DNA of 47,630 nt from DSCS01 sp035391585 (GCA_964574875.1 CAZNOX010000013.1:1-47630); one strand, 5' to 3'. Shown: positions 15,891-24,438, counted from the stretch's first letter. The notes: a model not told the origin generated them from the sequence alone. Made by a program: numbers and translations.

Positions 15891-15950
15891 ATCTCTTCCT
15901 CCTTTCCCATTCCAAGCGGTGATTCCGATAATCACCCCTAGAGATGGGTG
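15891..15950 (-). promoter_or_regulatory. Structured rpsO leader, candidate S15 autoregulatory pseudoknot
   Basis: Reading the minus strand from the ribF stop, hairpin A pairs CACCC (15950-15946) with GGGUG (15937-15933) around the loop AUCUCUAG. Hairpin B pairs GGUGAUU (15936-15930) with AAUCACC (15924-15918) around a 5-base loop. A and B share 15933-15936, so they exclude each other. The loop of A (AUCUCU, 15945-15940) is complementary to AGAGAU (15896-15891), directly before the rpsO ATG. That would form a pseudoknot over the ribosome site. E. coli rpsO is controlled by an S15-stabilised pseudoknot; this one is inferred from base pairing only. Confidence 0.5.
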
Positions 15951-16883
15951 CTATTCAAACAACAGGTCTTCATCAGCCAGTATGTTCAAGGTGATATTTT
16001 TATCGATAAAGAGTTTCCTCTTGAGGACTTCAGGGTCCTCGAACTTTTCGTCATCCCGGATCTTCGCCACGAAAAAGACCTTCAGCTCTTCGCCGTATAT
16101 CTTCTCTTCAAAGTCGAAGATATGGACTTCCACTTTCCGCTTCTCGCCGTCAAAGGTGGGGGAAAACCCGATATAGGTCATGGCGGGCCTGTACTCTCCC
16201 CGAAACTCCACATACGAAGAGTAGATCCCGTCAAAGGGAAGTTTTGTCTCGATATCATCCAGGTTCGCTGTGGGAAATCCCAGGTCACTCCCCCGTCCGT
16301 CACCGTTGACCACCACACCCTTGATGTGATAAAAACGGTCCAGAAGTTCTCTTGTGAGCCGCAGTTTCCCCTGGAGTATGGTCTGTCTCACCCAGGTGCT
16401 GCTGATCTTTGTCCCGTCATACAACACAGGCGTCACAGGACAGACTTCAAAATCATACTCGTCCCGGCGCTTTTCAAGAAAATGAAGGTCGCCCTGCTGC
16501 TTGTTCCCGAACCGATGATTATCGCCCATGACGATCACAGCCGCATGAAAGATATCCACCAGGACTTTTTTTACAAAATCCTCAGCGGACATCAATGCGA
16601 TCTCATTGTTGAACGGGGCAAAGACCACATTGTCCACACCAAGATCCTTGAAAAGGGCGAGCTTATCGTCCCTGGTCAGGATCGATTTGGGCGGGTCCGC
16701 ATTGAGCAGAACCCGGGGATGGACGTCGAACGTCATGATCAGGGTTTCCAGGCCCTTCTCTCTTGCCTTCTGTTTCATGGTGTGGACCAGTTTCTGATGC
16801 CCTTTGTGGACACCGTCGAACATCCCCACAGAAACGACATATCTCTTATGGCCTTTTAGATCATAGCCGTCAAAAACCTTCAT
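15951..16883 (-). CDS. ribF: Bifunctional riboflavin kinase / FAD synthetase
   Basis: A 310-residue RibF, full length. N-terminal FAD synthetase: GMFDGVHKGHQ (nucleotidyltransferase HxGH), then STWVRQTILQG. C-terminal riboflavin kinase: GRGSDLGFPTANL and the YIGFSPTFDG ... VEVHIFDF segment. It makes FMN from riboflavin and ATP, then FAD. ATG 16883 overlaps the truB stop by four bases (ATGA). The truB-ribF-rpsO order is widespread in bacteria. FAD is also needed by the reductase farther down the run, though this is incidental. Confidence 0.96.
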   Translation of the reverse strand: MKVFDGYDLKGHKRYVVSVGMFDGVHKGHQKLVHTMKQKAREKGLETLIMTFDVHPRVLLNADPPKSILTRDDKLALFKDLGVDNVVFAPFNNEIALMSAEDFVKKVLVDIFHAAVIVMGDNHRFGNKQQGDLHFLEKRRDEYDFEVCPVTPVLYDGTKISSTWVRQTILQGKLRLTRELLDRFYHIKGVVVNGDGRGSDLGFPTANLDDIETKLPFDGIYSSYVEFRGEYRPAMTYIGFSPTFDGEKRKVEVHIFDFEEKIYGEELKVFFVAKIRDDEKFEDPEVLKRKLFIDKNITLNILADEDLLFE

Positions 16884-17779
16884 TCATCATCTCCCAAAAC
16901 AACATGATACTTAAAGTGGCCCATCTCGGACATCCCGATGGCCAGCACTCTGTTGTTTTTATTTACGATTCTGACAAATCCCGATATTTCGTTAAAAATA
17001 TCTGTCTTCAGCTTCCCCCCATGCGATACTTTTCGGGCCATATCATCGTTGACGATCACGGTGGGAAGCTGTTCCGTGGCCTCTTCCAGGGAGATGGACA
17101 GTCGTTCTATGTCTCCCCGGGCTTCAATACTATCAATATTTATTGCTTTGTCCAGTGAAAAATAGCCGGCTTTGACCCGTCTCAGGGAAAGGAGCGTGGC
17201 GATATCGCCCAGGTGCCGGGCCACATCCTCGACGAAACTGCGCACATAAAATCCCCGCCCCACGTCGATGCTGAAGAGGATCTTATGGCTCTTGTCGTCA
17301 TAATCGAAGATCTGATAGCCGAACAGGTCGACAAATTCCGGCTCAGGAAGGATATTCTCCGAAAGAGACGACTCTTCATCCCTGGCGATATCGTAAAAGC
17401 GTTTCCCGTCTTTATGTTTGGCGCTGAAGAGCGGGGGCGTTTGAAGATACCCCCCCACGAAGACATCGAAAGCTGCTTTGATGAGATCCATGCTGTAGAT
17501 TCCGGGCTCCTGCTCTCCGATGACCTTTCCTGTAATATCGGCTGTGTCTGTACTCAGCCCCAGCTGCATCTCTCCGATATAGGCCTTGCGGCTTCCGGAA
17601 AAGAGGTCGAAAAGTTTAGTCGCCTTTCCCAGGAGAATGGGAAGGACTCCTGTGGCCAGAGGATCCAATGTCCCCGCATGGCCGATCTTCACACTTTTAT
17701 CAATAAAGGGTTTCAGCTGACGGATGCAGTCGTAAGAGGTCATCCCCTGGGGTTTATCGAGGATCAGGACACGGTTCAC
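16880..17779 (-). CDS. truB: tRNA pseudouridine-55 synthase
   Basis: A 299-residue TruB that makes pseudouridine 55 in the T-loop of tRNAs. Marks: LDKPQGMTSYD, the catalytic GHAGTLDPLATGVLP (Asp in TLDP), AYIGEMQLGLSTDTAD, and a PUA-like C-terminal domain. I place the start at GTG 17779, which overlaps the nrnA stop (GTGA) and has GAAGGAG five bases upstream. A TTG five codons earlier lies inside that SD and is unlikely. Confidence 0.95.
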   Translation of the reverse strand: MNRVLILDKPQGMTSYDCIRQLKPFIDKSVKIGHAGTLDPLATGVLPILLGKATKLFDLFSGSRKAYIGEMQLGLSTDTADITGKVIGEQEPGIYSMDLIKAAFDVFVGGYLQTPPLFSAKHKDGKRFYDIARDEESSLSENILPEPEFVDLFGYQIFDYDDKSHKILFSIDVGRGFYVRSFVEDVARHLGDIATLLSLRRVKAGYFSLDKAINIDSIEARGDIERLSISLEEATEQLPTVIVNDDMARKVSHGGKLKTDIFNEISGFVRIVNKNNRVLAIGMSEMGHFKYHVVLGDDE

Positions 17780-18726
17780 AGATGCTCCTTCCAATAGTCG
17801 TCTACGGCCTTTTCAGCCTCGTCAAGAGTCCCGTTAAATGTCGCCCCTGCTGCGAAGGCATGCCCCCCGCCTTCATCCAGGGACGCGGCAAATCCATTGA
17901 CGGCGACGTGCCCCTTGGACCGGATGGAGAGCCGGACAGCCCCTTTTTTCTCTTTCATCAGAATATAGACCTCGGCACTGCCCACAGACCGGAGGCCGTC
18001 GACGGCTCCCTCAAGGTCATCAGGAGTCAGGCCCAGTTCATCCATATCCCCGAGAGTCACATGACTCACCGCGACTTTTCCTGCGCAATGAAGACGCAGA
18101 CGGCTCATGACACGTCCCCGGATCACAACCCGCTCCGGAGAGAGGGTGTGATAGATCCTGTTATGGAGGTCTGCAGGGTCACCCAGGACTTCAAGGATCT
18201 CAGACGCCGCCTGGAGCGTCTCCGGTGTGGTGTTGGAGTAGGTGAAATTGCCTGTATCGGTCATCATCCCGGTATAGACTGCCTGGTAGAAGCTCCTGGG
18301 CAGATTCTCAGCTTTCCACTCCCGGGAGAGATGCCACACGATCTCCGCTGTGGAAGAGAGCCGGGGTTCGACGATATTGAGATCCCCGAACCGGTCATTA
18401 TCCGCATGGTGATCGATGTTGACCAGTAGGGACCCTTCACTCTTGTCTCCTCCGGCGATCCGCGTCCTGGACCCGCAGTCCAGGGCGATAAAAAGATCCC
18501 GGGGAGCTGATGTCTCAAAGGAGAGCCCGTCAAGCAGAAAGGCATACTCCCTGGCCCGGGAAGGGTCCCCGATGACAGCGGGGTCTTTCCCGAAACTCGT
18601 TAAAAGCCGGCTCATGGCCGCCAGAGAACTCCAGGCATCGCCGTCGGGGCGCTCATGGGCTGAAAGCAGAATATGCTTTTTTCCCAGGATCTCTTTCAGA
18701 AGCTCCTTACTCCCCCGGATGGTCAT
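17776..18726 (-). CDS. nrnA: DHH-family phosphoesterase (nanoRNase/pAp phosphatase, NrnA-like)
   Basis: A 316-residue DHH/DHHA1 protein. The N-terminal DHH domain carries HERPDGDAW, IALDCGS, NIDHHADN and TGMMTDTGNF (metal ligands). The C-terminal DHHA1 domain carries GGGHAFAAGA. Such proteins degrade short RNA oligonucleotides and 3'-phosphoadenosine 5'-phosphate. Placement between rbfA and truB is the standard NrnA position in many bacteria. ATG 18726 has AAAAGGAG and overlaps rbfA by 20 bases. Confidence 0.92.
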   Translation of the reverse strand: MTIRGSKELLKEILGKKHILLSAHERPDGDAWSSLAAMSRLLTSFGKDPAVIGDPSRAREYAFLLDGLSFETSAPRDLFIALDCGSRTRIAGGDKSEGSLLVNIDHHADNDRFGDLNIVEPRLSSTAEIVWHLSREWKAENLPRSFYQAVYTGMMTDTGNFTYSNTTPETLQAASEILEVLGDPADLHNRIYHTLSPERVVIRGRVMSRLRLHCAGKVAVSHVTLGDMDELGLTPDDLEGAVDGLRSVGSAEVYILMKEKKGAVRLSIRSKGHVAVNGFAASLDEGGGHAFAAGATFNGTLDEAEKAVDDYWKEHL

Positions 18727-19075
18727 GGGACTCCTTTTCCAGGAGACGGAAGATCTCGTCCGCCTTATCCTGTGTATGGTCGGGTATAAAGTGCAGCTTG
18801 GGCGTGTATTTCATGCGGACCTGAGAGGCCAGTTCTTTTTTGATCTTGTACTCCTCTTTTTCAAGGAAGGAGAGGACATCCTCTTCAGTCACGGTATGCT
18901 CTTTATCCAGGAAGACCGATATAAAGATCTTCGCATGGCGAAGATCCCGTGAAAGCTCCACATCGGTGATGGTGATCATCCCGAAACGCTCATAGGGATA
19001 GGCCCCTTCGATGATCTCTCCAAGCACTGTCTGAACCAGACGGTTTAGTTTATCCATTCGCGAATACTGTTTCAT
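18707..19075 (-). CDS. rbfA: Ribosome-binding factor A
   Basis: A 122-residue RbfA, a KH-like 30S maturation factor. The family core TDVELSRDLRHAKIFIS is present, followed by the RMKYTPKLHF..D end segment. ATG 19075 with GAGGTG four bases upstream gives the normal length; the longer reading runs back into the DUF503 gene and was rejected. It lies 10 bases after ylxP in the nusA-infB-rbfA operon. Confidence 0.94.
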   Translation of the reverse strand: MKQYSRMDKLNRLVQTVLGEIIEGAYPYERFGMITITDVELSRDLRHAKIFISVFLDKEHTVTEEDVLSFLEKEEYKIKKELASQVRMKYTPKLHFIPDHTQDKADEIFRLLEKESHDHPGE

Positions 19076-19085
19076 AACACCTCGA

Positions 19086-19373
19086 TCATAAAGCAACGAT
19101 TTCAAAATTCTCTTCAATAATATCAACATCATAATGGGTAAGAAGAAAGTCCACCGCGTCCCGGAAGACTCTGTCGAGAAGATCTCTGTTGTCAGCCAGG
19201 GTCGCCATGACCAGGCCGCTGTGCTGCCATTTATCCTGGAACCGCTCTTCCCGGACGATAAGATCAAACTTATTCTTCATATGGTCTTTGTAGCTTTTTA
19301 AAACCATACGCTTCTGCTTCAAATTTATGGCTCCGTGGAGGTAGACCTCCACGTCGGCTAATAAGAGATACAT
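19086..19373 (-). CDS. ylxP: DUF503 family protein (YlxP-like)
   Basis: A 95-residue YlxP/DUF503 protein. The family pattern is visible: a small beta-alpha-beta fold, INLKQKRMVLKSYKDHMKNKF (matching the usual 'SLK.KR.v.ks.....r..f'), DKWQHSGLVMATLADNR, and a final acidic strand. Its biochemical role is not established, but it is usually encoded between infB and rbfA, as here. It starts three bases after the infB stop. Confidence 0.9.
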   Translation of the reverse strand: MYLLLADVEVYLHGAINLKQKRMVLKSYKDHMKNKFDLIVREERFQDKWQHSGLVMATLADNRDLLDRVFRDAVDFLLTHYDVDIIEENFEIVAL

Positions 19374-19376
19374 CTT

Positions 19377-21944
19377 TTATAGCGTGCGCTGGTGCTCCTC
19401 GATCTCATAGACCTCGATAAGGTCCCCGTCTTTAATATCATTAAAGCCGGCCAGTCCGATACCGCACTCGTATCCTTCCGCCACTTCCTTGACGGAGTCC
19501 TTGAAACGCTGGAGGGAGTCCAGTTTCCCTTCCCAGATATACTGCCCGTCACGCACAAGTTTGGCGATGCCGTTGCGCAGGATCTTCCCATCCTTGACAT
19601 AACAGCCGGCCACGCTTCCCACTTTGGGGACCTGGAAGACCTGGCGGACTTCAGCCGTGCCGCGGTAAGCTTCCACAGATTCAGGCTCCAGGAGGCCTTC
19701 CACAGCTTTGAGAAGATCTTCGATGAGTTTGTAGATAATATTGTAATTTCTGATCTCCACGCCGTTGTCTTCGGCCATCCTCCGGGCTCCTGTGTCAGTG
19801 CGGACATTGAAAGCCACAATAATCGCCTTGGCTGTCATGGCCAGGTTGACATCGGTCTCGGCGACGATCCCCACTCCGGTATGGAGGATCTTCACATCCA
19901 CCTCTTCCACGTCGATATTCTGGATCGACTGGATAATAGCCTCCACTGTTCCCTGGGTGTCCCCTTTGATGATCAGGGTGAGTTCAGCCTTGTCCTGTTC
20001 ATTCATACGGGCAAAGAGGTCTTCCAGGGAGACTGTATCCTGTTTCTCCTGGATCTGCTCTTTCCGTTTCTCGTAGTAGGCTCTCTTCTCGGCGATGATC
20101 CGGGCTGTCTTGTCGCTGGAAAGGACGCCGAATTCGTCACCGGCTCCGGGAAGGCTGTCCAGGCCTGTGATCTCCACAGCTCGTCCGGGCTTTACGGATT
20201 TGATCCGTTTTCCCGTATCATCGGTCATGGTCCTCACCCGGCCGTAAGATGCTCCGACGACAAAGGCTTCTCCCACAGAGAGAGTCCCCTCCTTCACCAG
20301 GATCGTGGCTACGTTCCCTTTTCCCTTCTGCATATTGGATTCCACCACAACGCCTCGTGCAGGGACATCGATCCATGTCTTGAGGTCCATCATCTCTGCC
20401 TGGAGCAGGATCAGCTCCAGCAGATTATCGATCCCCTCTCCTGTCTTGGCTGAACAGTAGGCAAAGAGGCTCTGTCCTCCCCACTCCTCGGGCATGATCT
20501 CATATTTGATCAGTTCCTGTTTGACCTTATCCGGGTTGGCCCCGGGAAGGTCCATCTTGTTCATGGCGACAATAAGCGGGACTCCTGCAGCTTTGGCATG
20601 GTTGATGGCTTCCACGGTCTGGGGCATGACCCCGTCGTCTGCAGCGACGACCAGAACCACGATATCGGTGATGTTCGCACCGCGGGCCCGCATGGCTGTA
20701 AAGGCTTCATGGCCGGGGGTATCGATAAAAGTGACCTCCCCCTTGGGAGTGGAGACGGAATAGGCTCCGATATGTTGTGTGATCCCGCCGAATTCACCGG
20801 CAGCGATCCGTGAATGCCTGATATAATCGAGGATGGAAGTCTTCCCATGATCCACATGTCCCATGATCGTGACCACCGGAGGACGGCTCACCTCTTTTTC
20901 GGCGGAGGCGGCATTATACTCCTCAATAAGGATATCATCACCGTAATGACGGATGAGCTCCAGCTCCTTACCGAACTCTTCGGCAAGAAGATGAGCATAA
21001 TCCTCTTCGATGGAGCTTTCGATGTCTTCCACGGTGATCCCTTCTTTTTCAAGGATCTTCACAAGTTGTTTTGCCGACAATCCGAGGTTTTCGGCAAAAT
21101 CACGGTAGGTGATGCCCTTCATAAGATAGAGTTTCTCTTTGACCTCTTCCTTTTCGACCTTTTTCTCTTTTTTCTTCTTGCTGTCACCGACATTTTTACT
21201 TTCCATGATCTCCTTCCAGCTGATCTTCCTGCTGGCTTCCTTTTCGGCAGCTTTCCTGCGGGCTTCTTCCTGCTGAGCTTTTTCCTCTTCGAGGAACTTC
21301 AGATGCTCTTCCCATTCCCGCTCTTCTTTTGTCTTCTTGGCTTTGCGCGCTTTAGGCCTCTTGGGAGCGCCCTTGGGAGGTTCGAATTTTTTTCCTTTTT
21401 TCCCGCGTCCGCGTTCGAGCTCCTCTTCGGTCTCTTTCTCTTTGACTTTTTTGGAAGGGGCAGCTCCGGCTGTCTCCTCTTCTGCCTTAACGGGTTCTCC
21501 GGCCGGAGGGGCAGCCGTCTTCTCCCCGGCACTTGCCTGTGCGGGGGCCGTTTCAGCAGGAGTCTTCTCTGCAGGGGCCTCTTTGGGAGACTCTTCTTTT
21601 TTCACACTCTTTTTCTTCGGTTCCTCAGAGACAGGGGGCGCTTTTTTCTCTTTTTCTTTTGTTTCTGCAGCCTCTTTGTCCTCTTCGCCCTTTTCAGCGG
21701 CCTCGGCACGCCCTCTCTTGGGACGGGCTCTTCGGCGCAGACGGGCCTGGGGCATCTTGTCCTTGTCTTCTTCGATCTCGATCCCGTAATGCTCTTTGGC
21801 AGTCCTTATCTCGTAAGGCCCCACATAACTCATATGGTTCTTGACTTCGACGCCTTCGTTGATAAAGAAATCCACAAGGTCTGAAGATGGGACCCCTATC
21901 TCCTTTGCCAGTTCAAATACTCTTTTCTTCTCATCCATTGGCAT
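19377..21944 (-). CDS. infB: Translation initiation factor IF-2
   Basis: An 855-residue GTPase that brings fMet-tRNA to the 30S subunit. Layout: N-terminal IF2_N domain (1-60), a long Lys/Glu/Ala/Pro-rich linker (about 65-270), a second IF2_N-like domain (TYRDFAENLGLSAKQLV), then the G domain. G motifs: GHVDHGKT (G1), GGITQHIGAY (G2), DTPGHEAFTAMRARGA (G3), NKMD (G4) and SAKTGEG (G5). Domains II-IV follow. ATG 21944 follows AGGGGG; ATG 21938 is equally possible. It overlaps ylxQ by 14 bases. Confidence 0.97.
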   Translation of the reverse strand: MPMDEKKRVFELAKEIGVPSSDLVDFFINEGVEVKNHMSYVGPYEIRTAKEHYGIEIEEDKDKMPQARLRRRARPKRGRAEAAEKGEEDKEAAETKEKEKKAPPVSEEPKKKSVKKEESPKEAPAEKTPAETAPAQASAGEKTAAPPAGEPVKAEEETAGAAPSKKVKEKETEEELERGRGKKGKKFEPPKGAPKRPKARKAKKTKEEREWEEHLKFLEEEKAQQEEARRKAAEKEASRKISWKEIMESKNVGDSKKKKEKKVEKEEVKEKLYLMKGITYRDFAENLGLSAKQLVKILEKEGITVEDIESSIEEDYAHLLAEEFGKELELIRHYGDDILIEEYNAASAEKEVSRPPVVTIMGHVDHGKTSILDYIRHSRIAAGEFGGITQHIGAYSVSTPKGEVTFIDTPGHEAFTAMRARGANITDIVVLVVAADDGVMPQTVEAINHAKAAGVPLIVAMNKMDLPGANPDKVKQELIKYEIMPEEWGGQSLFAYCSAKTGEGIDNLLELILLQAEMMDLKTWIDVPARGVVVESNMQKGKGNVATILVKEGTLSVGEAFVVGASYGRVRTMTDDTGKRIKSVKPGRAVEITGLDSLPGAGDEFGVLSSDKTARIIAEKRAYYEKRKEQIQEKQDTVSLEDLFARMNEQDKAELTLIIKGDTQGTVEAIIQSIQNIDVEEVDVKILHTGVGIVAETDVNLAMTAKAIIVAFNVRTDTGARRMAEDNGVEIRNYNIIYKLIEDLLKAVEGLLEPESVEAYRGTAEVRQVFQVPKVGSVAGCYVKDGKILRNGIAKLVRDGQYIWEGKLDSLQRFKDSVKEVAEGYECGIGLAGFNDIKDGDLIEVYEIEEHQRTL

Positions 21945-22230
21945 GCACCCCCTCTAGCACCTTGCCTGCCACCTTTTTATCCAGGATTCCGAAAACTCCG
22001 ACGCTGTCCCGTCCGAAGATTTTCCCCCATTGCGCTTTCGTTAACCAGTCTACGGTGCGAATCCCCGCTGAGTCTGCCTTTCTTTTGACATCATCCCTGA
22101 ATCGCGGTGAAAGGTCTTCCGCCGTTATTATAAGCCTAACAAGCCCCTTGTCCAGAGCCATTTCCAGAGATGACCGGCCCAGCGCCACATTCCCCGCTTT
22201 GAGCATGAGTCCCATGAAATCAGGGTTCAT
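21931..22230 (-). CDS. ylxQ: Ribosomal protein L7Ae-like RNA-binding protein (YlxQ-type)
   Basis: A 99-residue L7Ae/L30e-fold protein: LMLKAGNVALGRSSLEMALDKG then VRLIITAEDLSPR, the usual kink-turn-binding family sequence. It sits between ylxR and infB, the standard YlxQ slot. ATG 22230 overlaps the ylxR stop by one base (TGATG). A GTG one codon earlier is nearer the SD AAGGAAG, so either may be used. The role in bacteria is thought to be RNA or ribosome related. Confidence 0.9.
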   Translation of the reverse strand: MNPDFMGLMLKAGNVALGRSSLEMALDKGLVRLIITAEDLSPRFRDDVKRKADSAGIRTVDWLTKAQWGKIFGRDSVGVFGILDKKVAGKVLEGVHANG

Positions 22231-22421
22231 CACGACACAAACTTCCTTTCAAATGTCTTTCGACACTCCGGATTGTCACAGAGATAGAGCCCCCGTCCGG
22301 GACGTGTACGCCCCTCAAGGAGGCGGCCCTCTTCCCGGACAAACCGCTGCAGCTCATCTTTATAAAAGGGACGCCGGCAGACCACGCATCGTCTGACGGG
22401 TCTAAATGTCGGCTTCTTCAG
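22230..22421 (-). CDS. ylxR: YlxR family (DUF448) protein, probable CTG start
   Basis: The DUF448 core is clear: PVRRCVVCRRPFYKDELQRF, then TRPGRGLYLCDNPEC, a putative nucleic-acid-binding fold. The only ATG in frame is at 22568, 167 bases inside nusA. It would add 49 basic residues that are simply the other frame of NusA's acidic tail. A CTG at 22421 sits a few bases after GAGGAAGGGGG. It places the first residue about nine before the RRCVVC motif, as in known YlxR proteins. I therefore give the CTG start (63 residues); the ATG at 22568 (112 residues) cannot be excluded. Confidence 0.8.
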   Translation of the reverse strand: MKKPTFRPVRRCVVCRRPFYKDELQRFVREEGRLLEGRTRPGRGLYLCDNPECRKTFERKFVS

Positions 22422-23934
22422 AGGGGCCCCCTTCCTCGTCCGCCGGCTCTTCTTCTGCGGGCTCCTCTGATGCAGGCTGCTCTTCTTCAGGCTGTTTGTC
22501 AGCAGTCTGCTCTTCTTCGCTCTGAGCCGGTTCTGTCTCTTCTCCGGCTGTTTTGTTCTCCGTCTCATTTTTCAGCTCGTCCAGAGCTGTCCGTGCTCCG
22601 TTGATGAAGGAGGCAGCCATCTCGATGTCCACACCCTCCACCTCTTCGGCAAATCCTTCGGCGGTCATCTCAGCGATCTCTTCCAGGTCAAAGATCCCGG
22701 CATCATACATGGCGCCCAGGATCTCCTCGTTCATGCCATCGAAGTTTTTCAGGATATTGGTATACTGCTCACGCTTCTCTTCAAGCTCTTTATGATACTC
22801 CGTTTCGGAATAGATATAGATCTTCCATCCGGTGAGTTTCGCCGCCAGACGGACATTCTGTCCGTTCCTTCCGATGGCCATGGTGTACTGCTCATCGGGG
22901 ACGACGACCTTGACGTTCCGGCGCTCGTCCGCGCGTTCTTCAATGATCACTTTGCTGATGTCCACAGTCTTCAGAGCGTTCCGGATCATCTGTTTGGGCT
23001 CATCACTCCACTCCACCACATCGATGCGCTCTCCGTTCAGCTCTCTGACGATATTTTGAATACGGATCCCCCGGACGCCCACACAGGTCCCCACGGGATC
23101 GAGATCGGAGTTTCGTGACCAGACGGCGACCTTGGCTCTGGCCCCCGGTTCACGGGCAATGGCCATGATCTCCACCTGTTTCCCCGCCACTTCAGGGATC
23201 TCCAGGTCAAAGAGCCCCCGGAGAAGGCTTTCATGTGTCCTTGAAACGAGGATCTTGGTATCCAGCCCCTCCTCTTTCACCGCATAGATATAGACTTTCA
23301 GCCGGGTTCCCCGGTAGTAGCTGTCTTTGGGAGACTGGTGACGGGGAGGAATGATCCCCTCGCCTTTTCCCAGGTCCACGATAATATTGGCCAGTTCATA
23401 CCCGCCTTCACCCAGATGGTCCGAGTGCTCTCTCAGGTAGTTGTCGCGCTCTTTACCGCGCAGGCGCTGTTTTCTCAGGACGATCCCTGTATAGACTTCT
23501 CCGACTTTGTCGATATACTCTTCATAGACCCGTTTCTGTTCAAATCCCTTGATCCTGTTGAGGATATTCTCTTTGACCACCTGGGCTCCGTTACGCCCCA
23601 GATCCTTGGCGTCGATAAAGACATCCACAACATCATCTTCCTGAAGGTCCTTGATGCCTGTGAGGGCTTCTGCATCCTCCATGGAGATCTCGATATGGGG
23701 GTCTTCCACCTCTTTGACCACCCACTTGGAGATAAAGATCCGCAGCACCCCGGCCTGGACTTCCACGTCCAGAGGAAGGTCATAGGGCTCTTCGTCCTCT
23801 TCTCTTTTCTTGAGTTTATATTTTCTTAAATAGGCCTCTTTGATACTGTCCCGGATGATCTCCATCATCTCTTCTTTATCGATATCCTTGATCCGTGTCA
23901 ATTCATCGACAATCTTCAGTAACGAATCACTCAT
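22402..23934 (-). CDS. nusA: Transcription termination/antitermination factor NusA
   Basis: A 510-residue NusA. Layout: N-terminal RNA polymerase-binding domain (1-130), S1 domain (about 135-205, EVYTGIVLRKQRLRG), then KH1 and KH2 (VGVRGIRIQNIV, AIGRNGQNVRLAAKLTGW). A Ser/Glu-rich region and an acidic low-complexity tail (about 460-510, repeated EEE/EEP/ADEE) end it. The acidic tail replaces the extra C-terminal repeats of enterobacterial NusA. ATG 23934 has GGGAGGG. It lies between rimP and ylxR as in most bacteria. Confidence 0.97.
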   Translation of the reverse strand: MSDSLLKIVDELTRIKDIDKEEMMEIIRDSIKEAYLRKYKLKKREEDEEPYDLPLDVEVQAGVLRIFISKWVVKEVEDPHIEISMEDAEALTGIKDLQEDDVVDVFIDAKDLGRNGAQVVKENILNRIKGFEQKRVYEEYIDKVGEVYTGIVLRKQRLRGKERDNYLREHSDHLGEGGYELANIIVDLGKGEGIIPPRHQSPKDSYYRGTRLKVYIYAVKEEGLDTKILVSRTHESLLRGLFDLEIPEVAGKQVEIMAIAREPGARAKVAVWSRNSDLDPVGTCVGVRGIRIQNIVRELNGERIDVVEWSDEPKQMIRNALKTVDISKVIIEERADERRNVKVVVPDEQYTMAIGRNGQNVRLAAKLTGWKIYIYSETEYHKELEEKREQYTNILKNFDGMNEEILGAMYDAGIFDLEEIAEMTAEGFAEEVEGVDIEMAASFINGARTALDELKNETENKTAGEETEPAQSEEEQTADKQPEEEQPASEEPAEEEPADEEGGPSEEADI

Positions 23935-23945
23935 ATGACCCTCCC

Positions 23946-24386
23946 TTAAAAATCAACATCGAGTTTGGCTTTGACAATACGGCTCTTTTCAATCGACATC
24001 TCTCCCTGATCTTTTGTCGTCAGTGTGAGGATCCCGCTGTCAAAACTTTTAATATGCCCGTATACCGTCTTATCGTCCAGGACAATCCGGCAGTAGCGTC
24101 CCGTAAAAAAGATAAAGTCCCGGTCCTCCCTGAGTGTCACCATCCCCGGGGATGAGACTTCCAGAAGATAGCTGTCGGCCAGGAGGTCTTCAGCTTCCAT
24201 GAGGTCCCCGATATAGCGGTTCGCGGCAGCCAGGGTATCGATGGTGATCCCGCCCTCTTTGCCGTCGAGATAGACTTCGACTTTTTTGCGTTTACCGCCT
24301 GTTATCAGTTTGATCTTGTAAAGCCTTAATCCTTCACGCTCAAGGTAGGGCGTGATCAGGTCTTCCAGGTCACGGATAAAATCCAT
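23946..24386 (-). CDS. rimP: Ribosome maturation factor RimP
   Basis: A 146-residue RimP, which helps 30S assembly. Marks: VEVYLDGKEGGITIDTLAAAN and YLLEVSSPGM (the conserved EVSSPG), then an Sm-like C-terminal half. ATG 24386 is preceded by AAGGAG with T6 spacing; the reading upstream of it was rejected. It is the first gene of the nusA-infB operon, right behind a promoter and hairpin (24407-24466). Confidence 0.94.
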   Translation of the reverse strand: MDFIRDLEDLITPYLEREGLRLYKIKLITGGKRKKVEVYLDGKEGGITIDTLAAANRYIGDLMEAEDLLADSYLLEVSSPGMVTLREDRDFIFFTGRYCRIVLDDKTVYGHIKSFDSGILTLTTKDQGEMSIEKSRIVKAKLDVDF

Positions 24387-24406
24387 AAAAAACTCCTTAA
24401 AAAAAT

Positions 24407-24429
24407 AGGGATGGCATAAAACCATCCCT
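24407..24429 (-). terminator. Hairpin plus T-run before rimP: terminator of rluA-type gene or leader attenuator
   Basis: An 8-bp perfect stem (AGGGATGG 24407-24414 with CCATCCCT 24422-24429) around a 7-base loop is followed on the minus strand by ATTTTTTTAA (24397-24406) and then the rimP SD. It has intrinsic terminator form for the pseudouridine-synthase gene ending at 24475. It also lies only about four bases after the predicted start of the rimP transcript, so it would be the 5' end of that mRNA. Confidence 0.7.
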
Positions 24430-24438
24430 CACGCAGAG

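Noticed and set aside
17780..17794. TTG start for truB
   Set aside because: It lies on the SD used by the GTG at 17779, which also overlaps the upstream stop in the usual GTGA form.
19392..20453. 353-codon plus-strand frame across infB
   Set aside because: Antisense to the IF-2 G domain and downstream domains; codon pattern follows the real gene and no protein motifs appear.
20814..21884. 356-codon plus-strand frame opposite the IF-2 linker
   Set aside because: Produced by the Lys/Glu-rich low-complexity linker read backwards (Phe/Leu-rich); no start signal.
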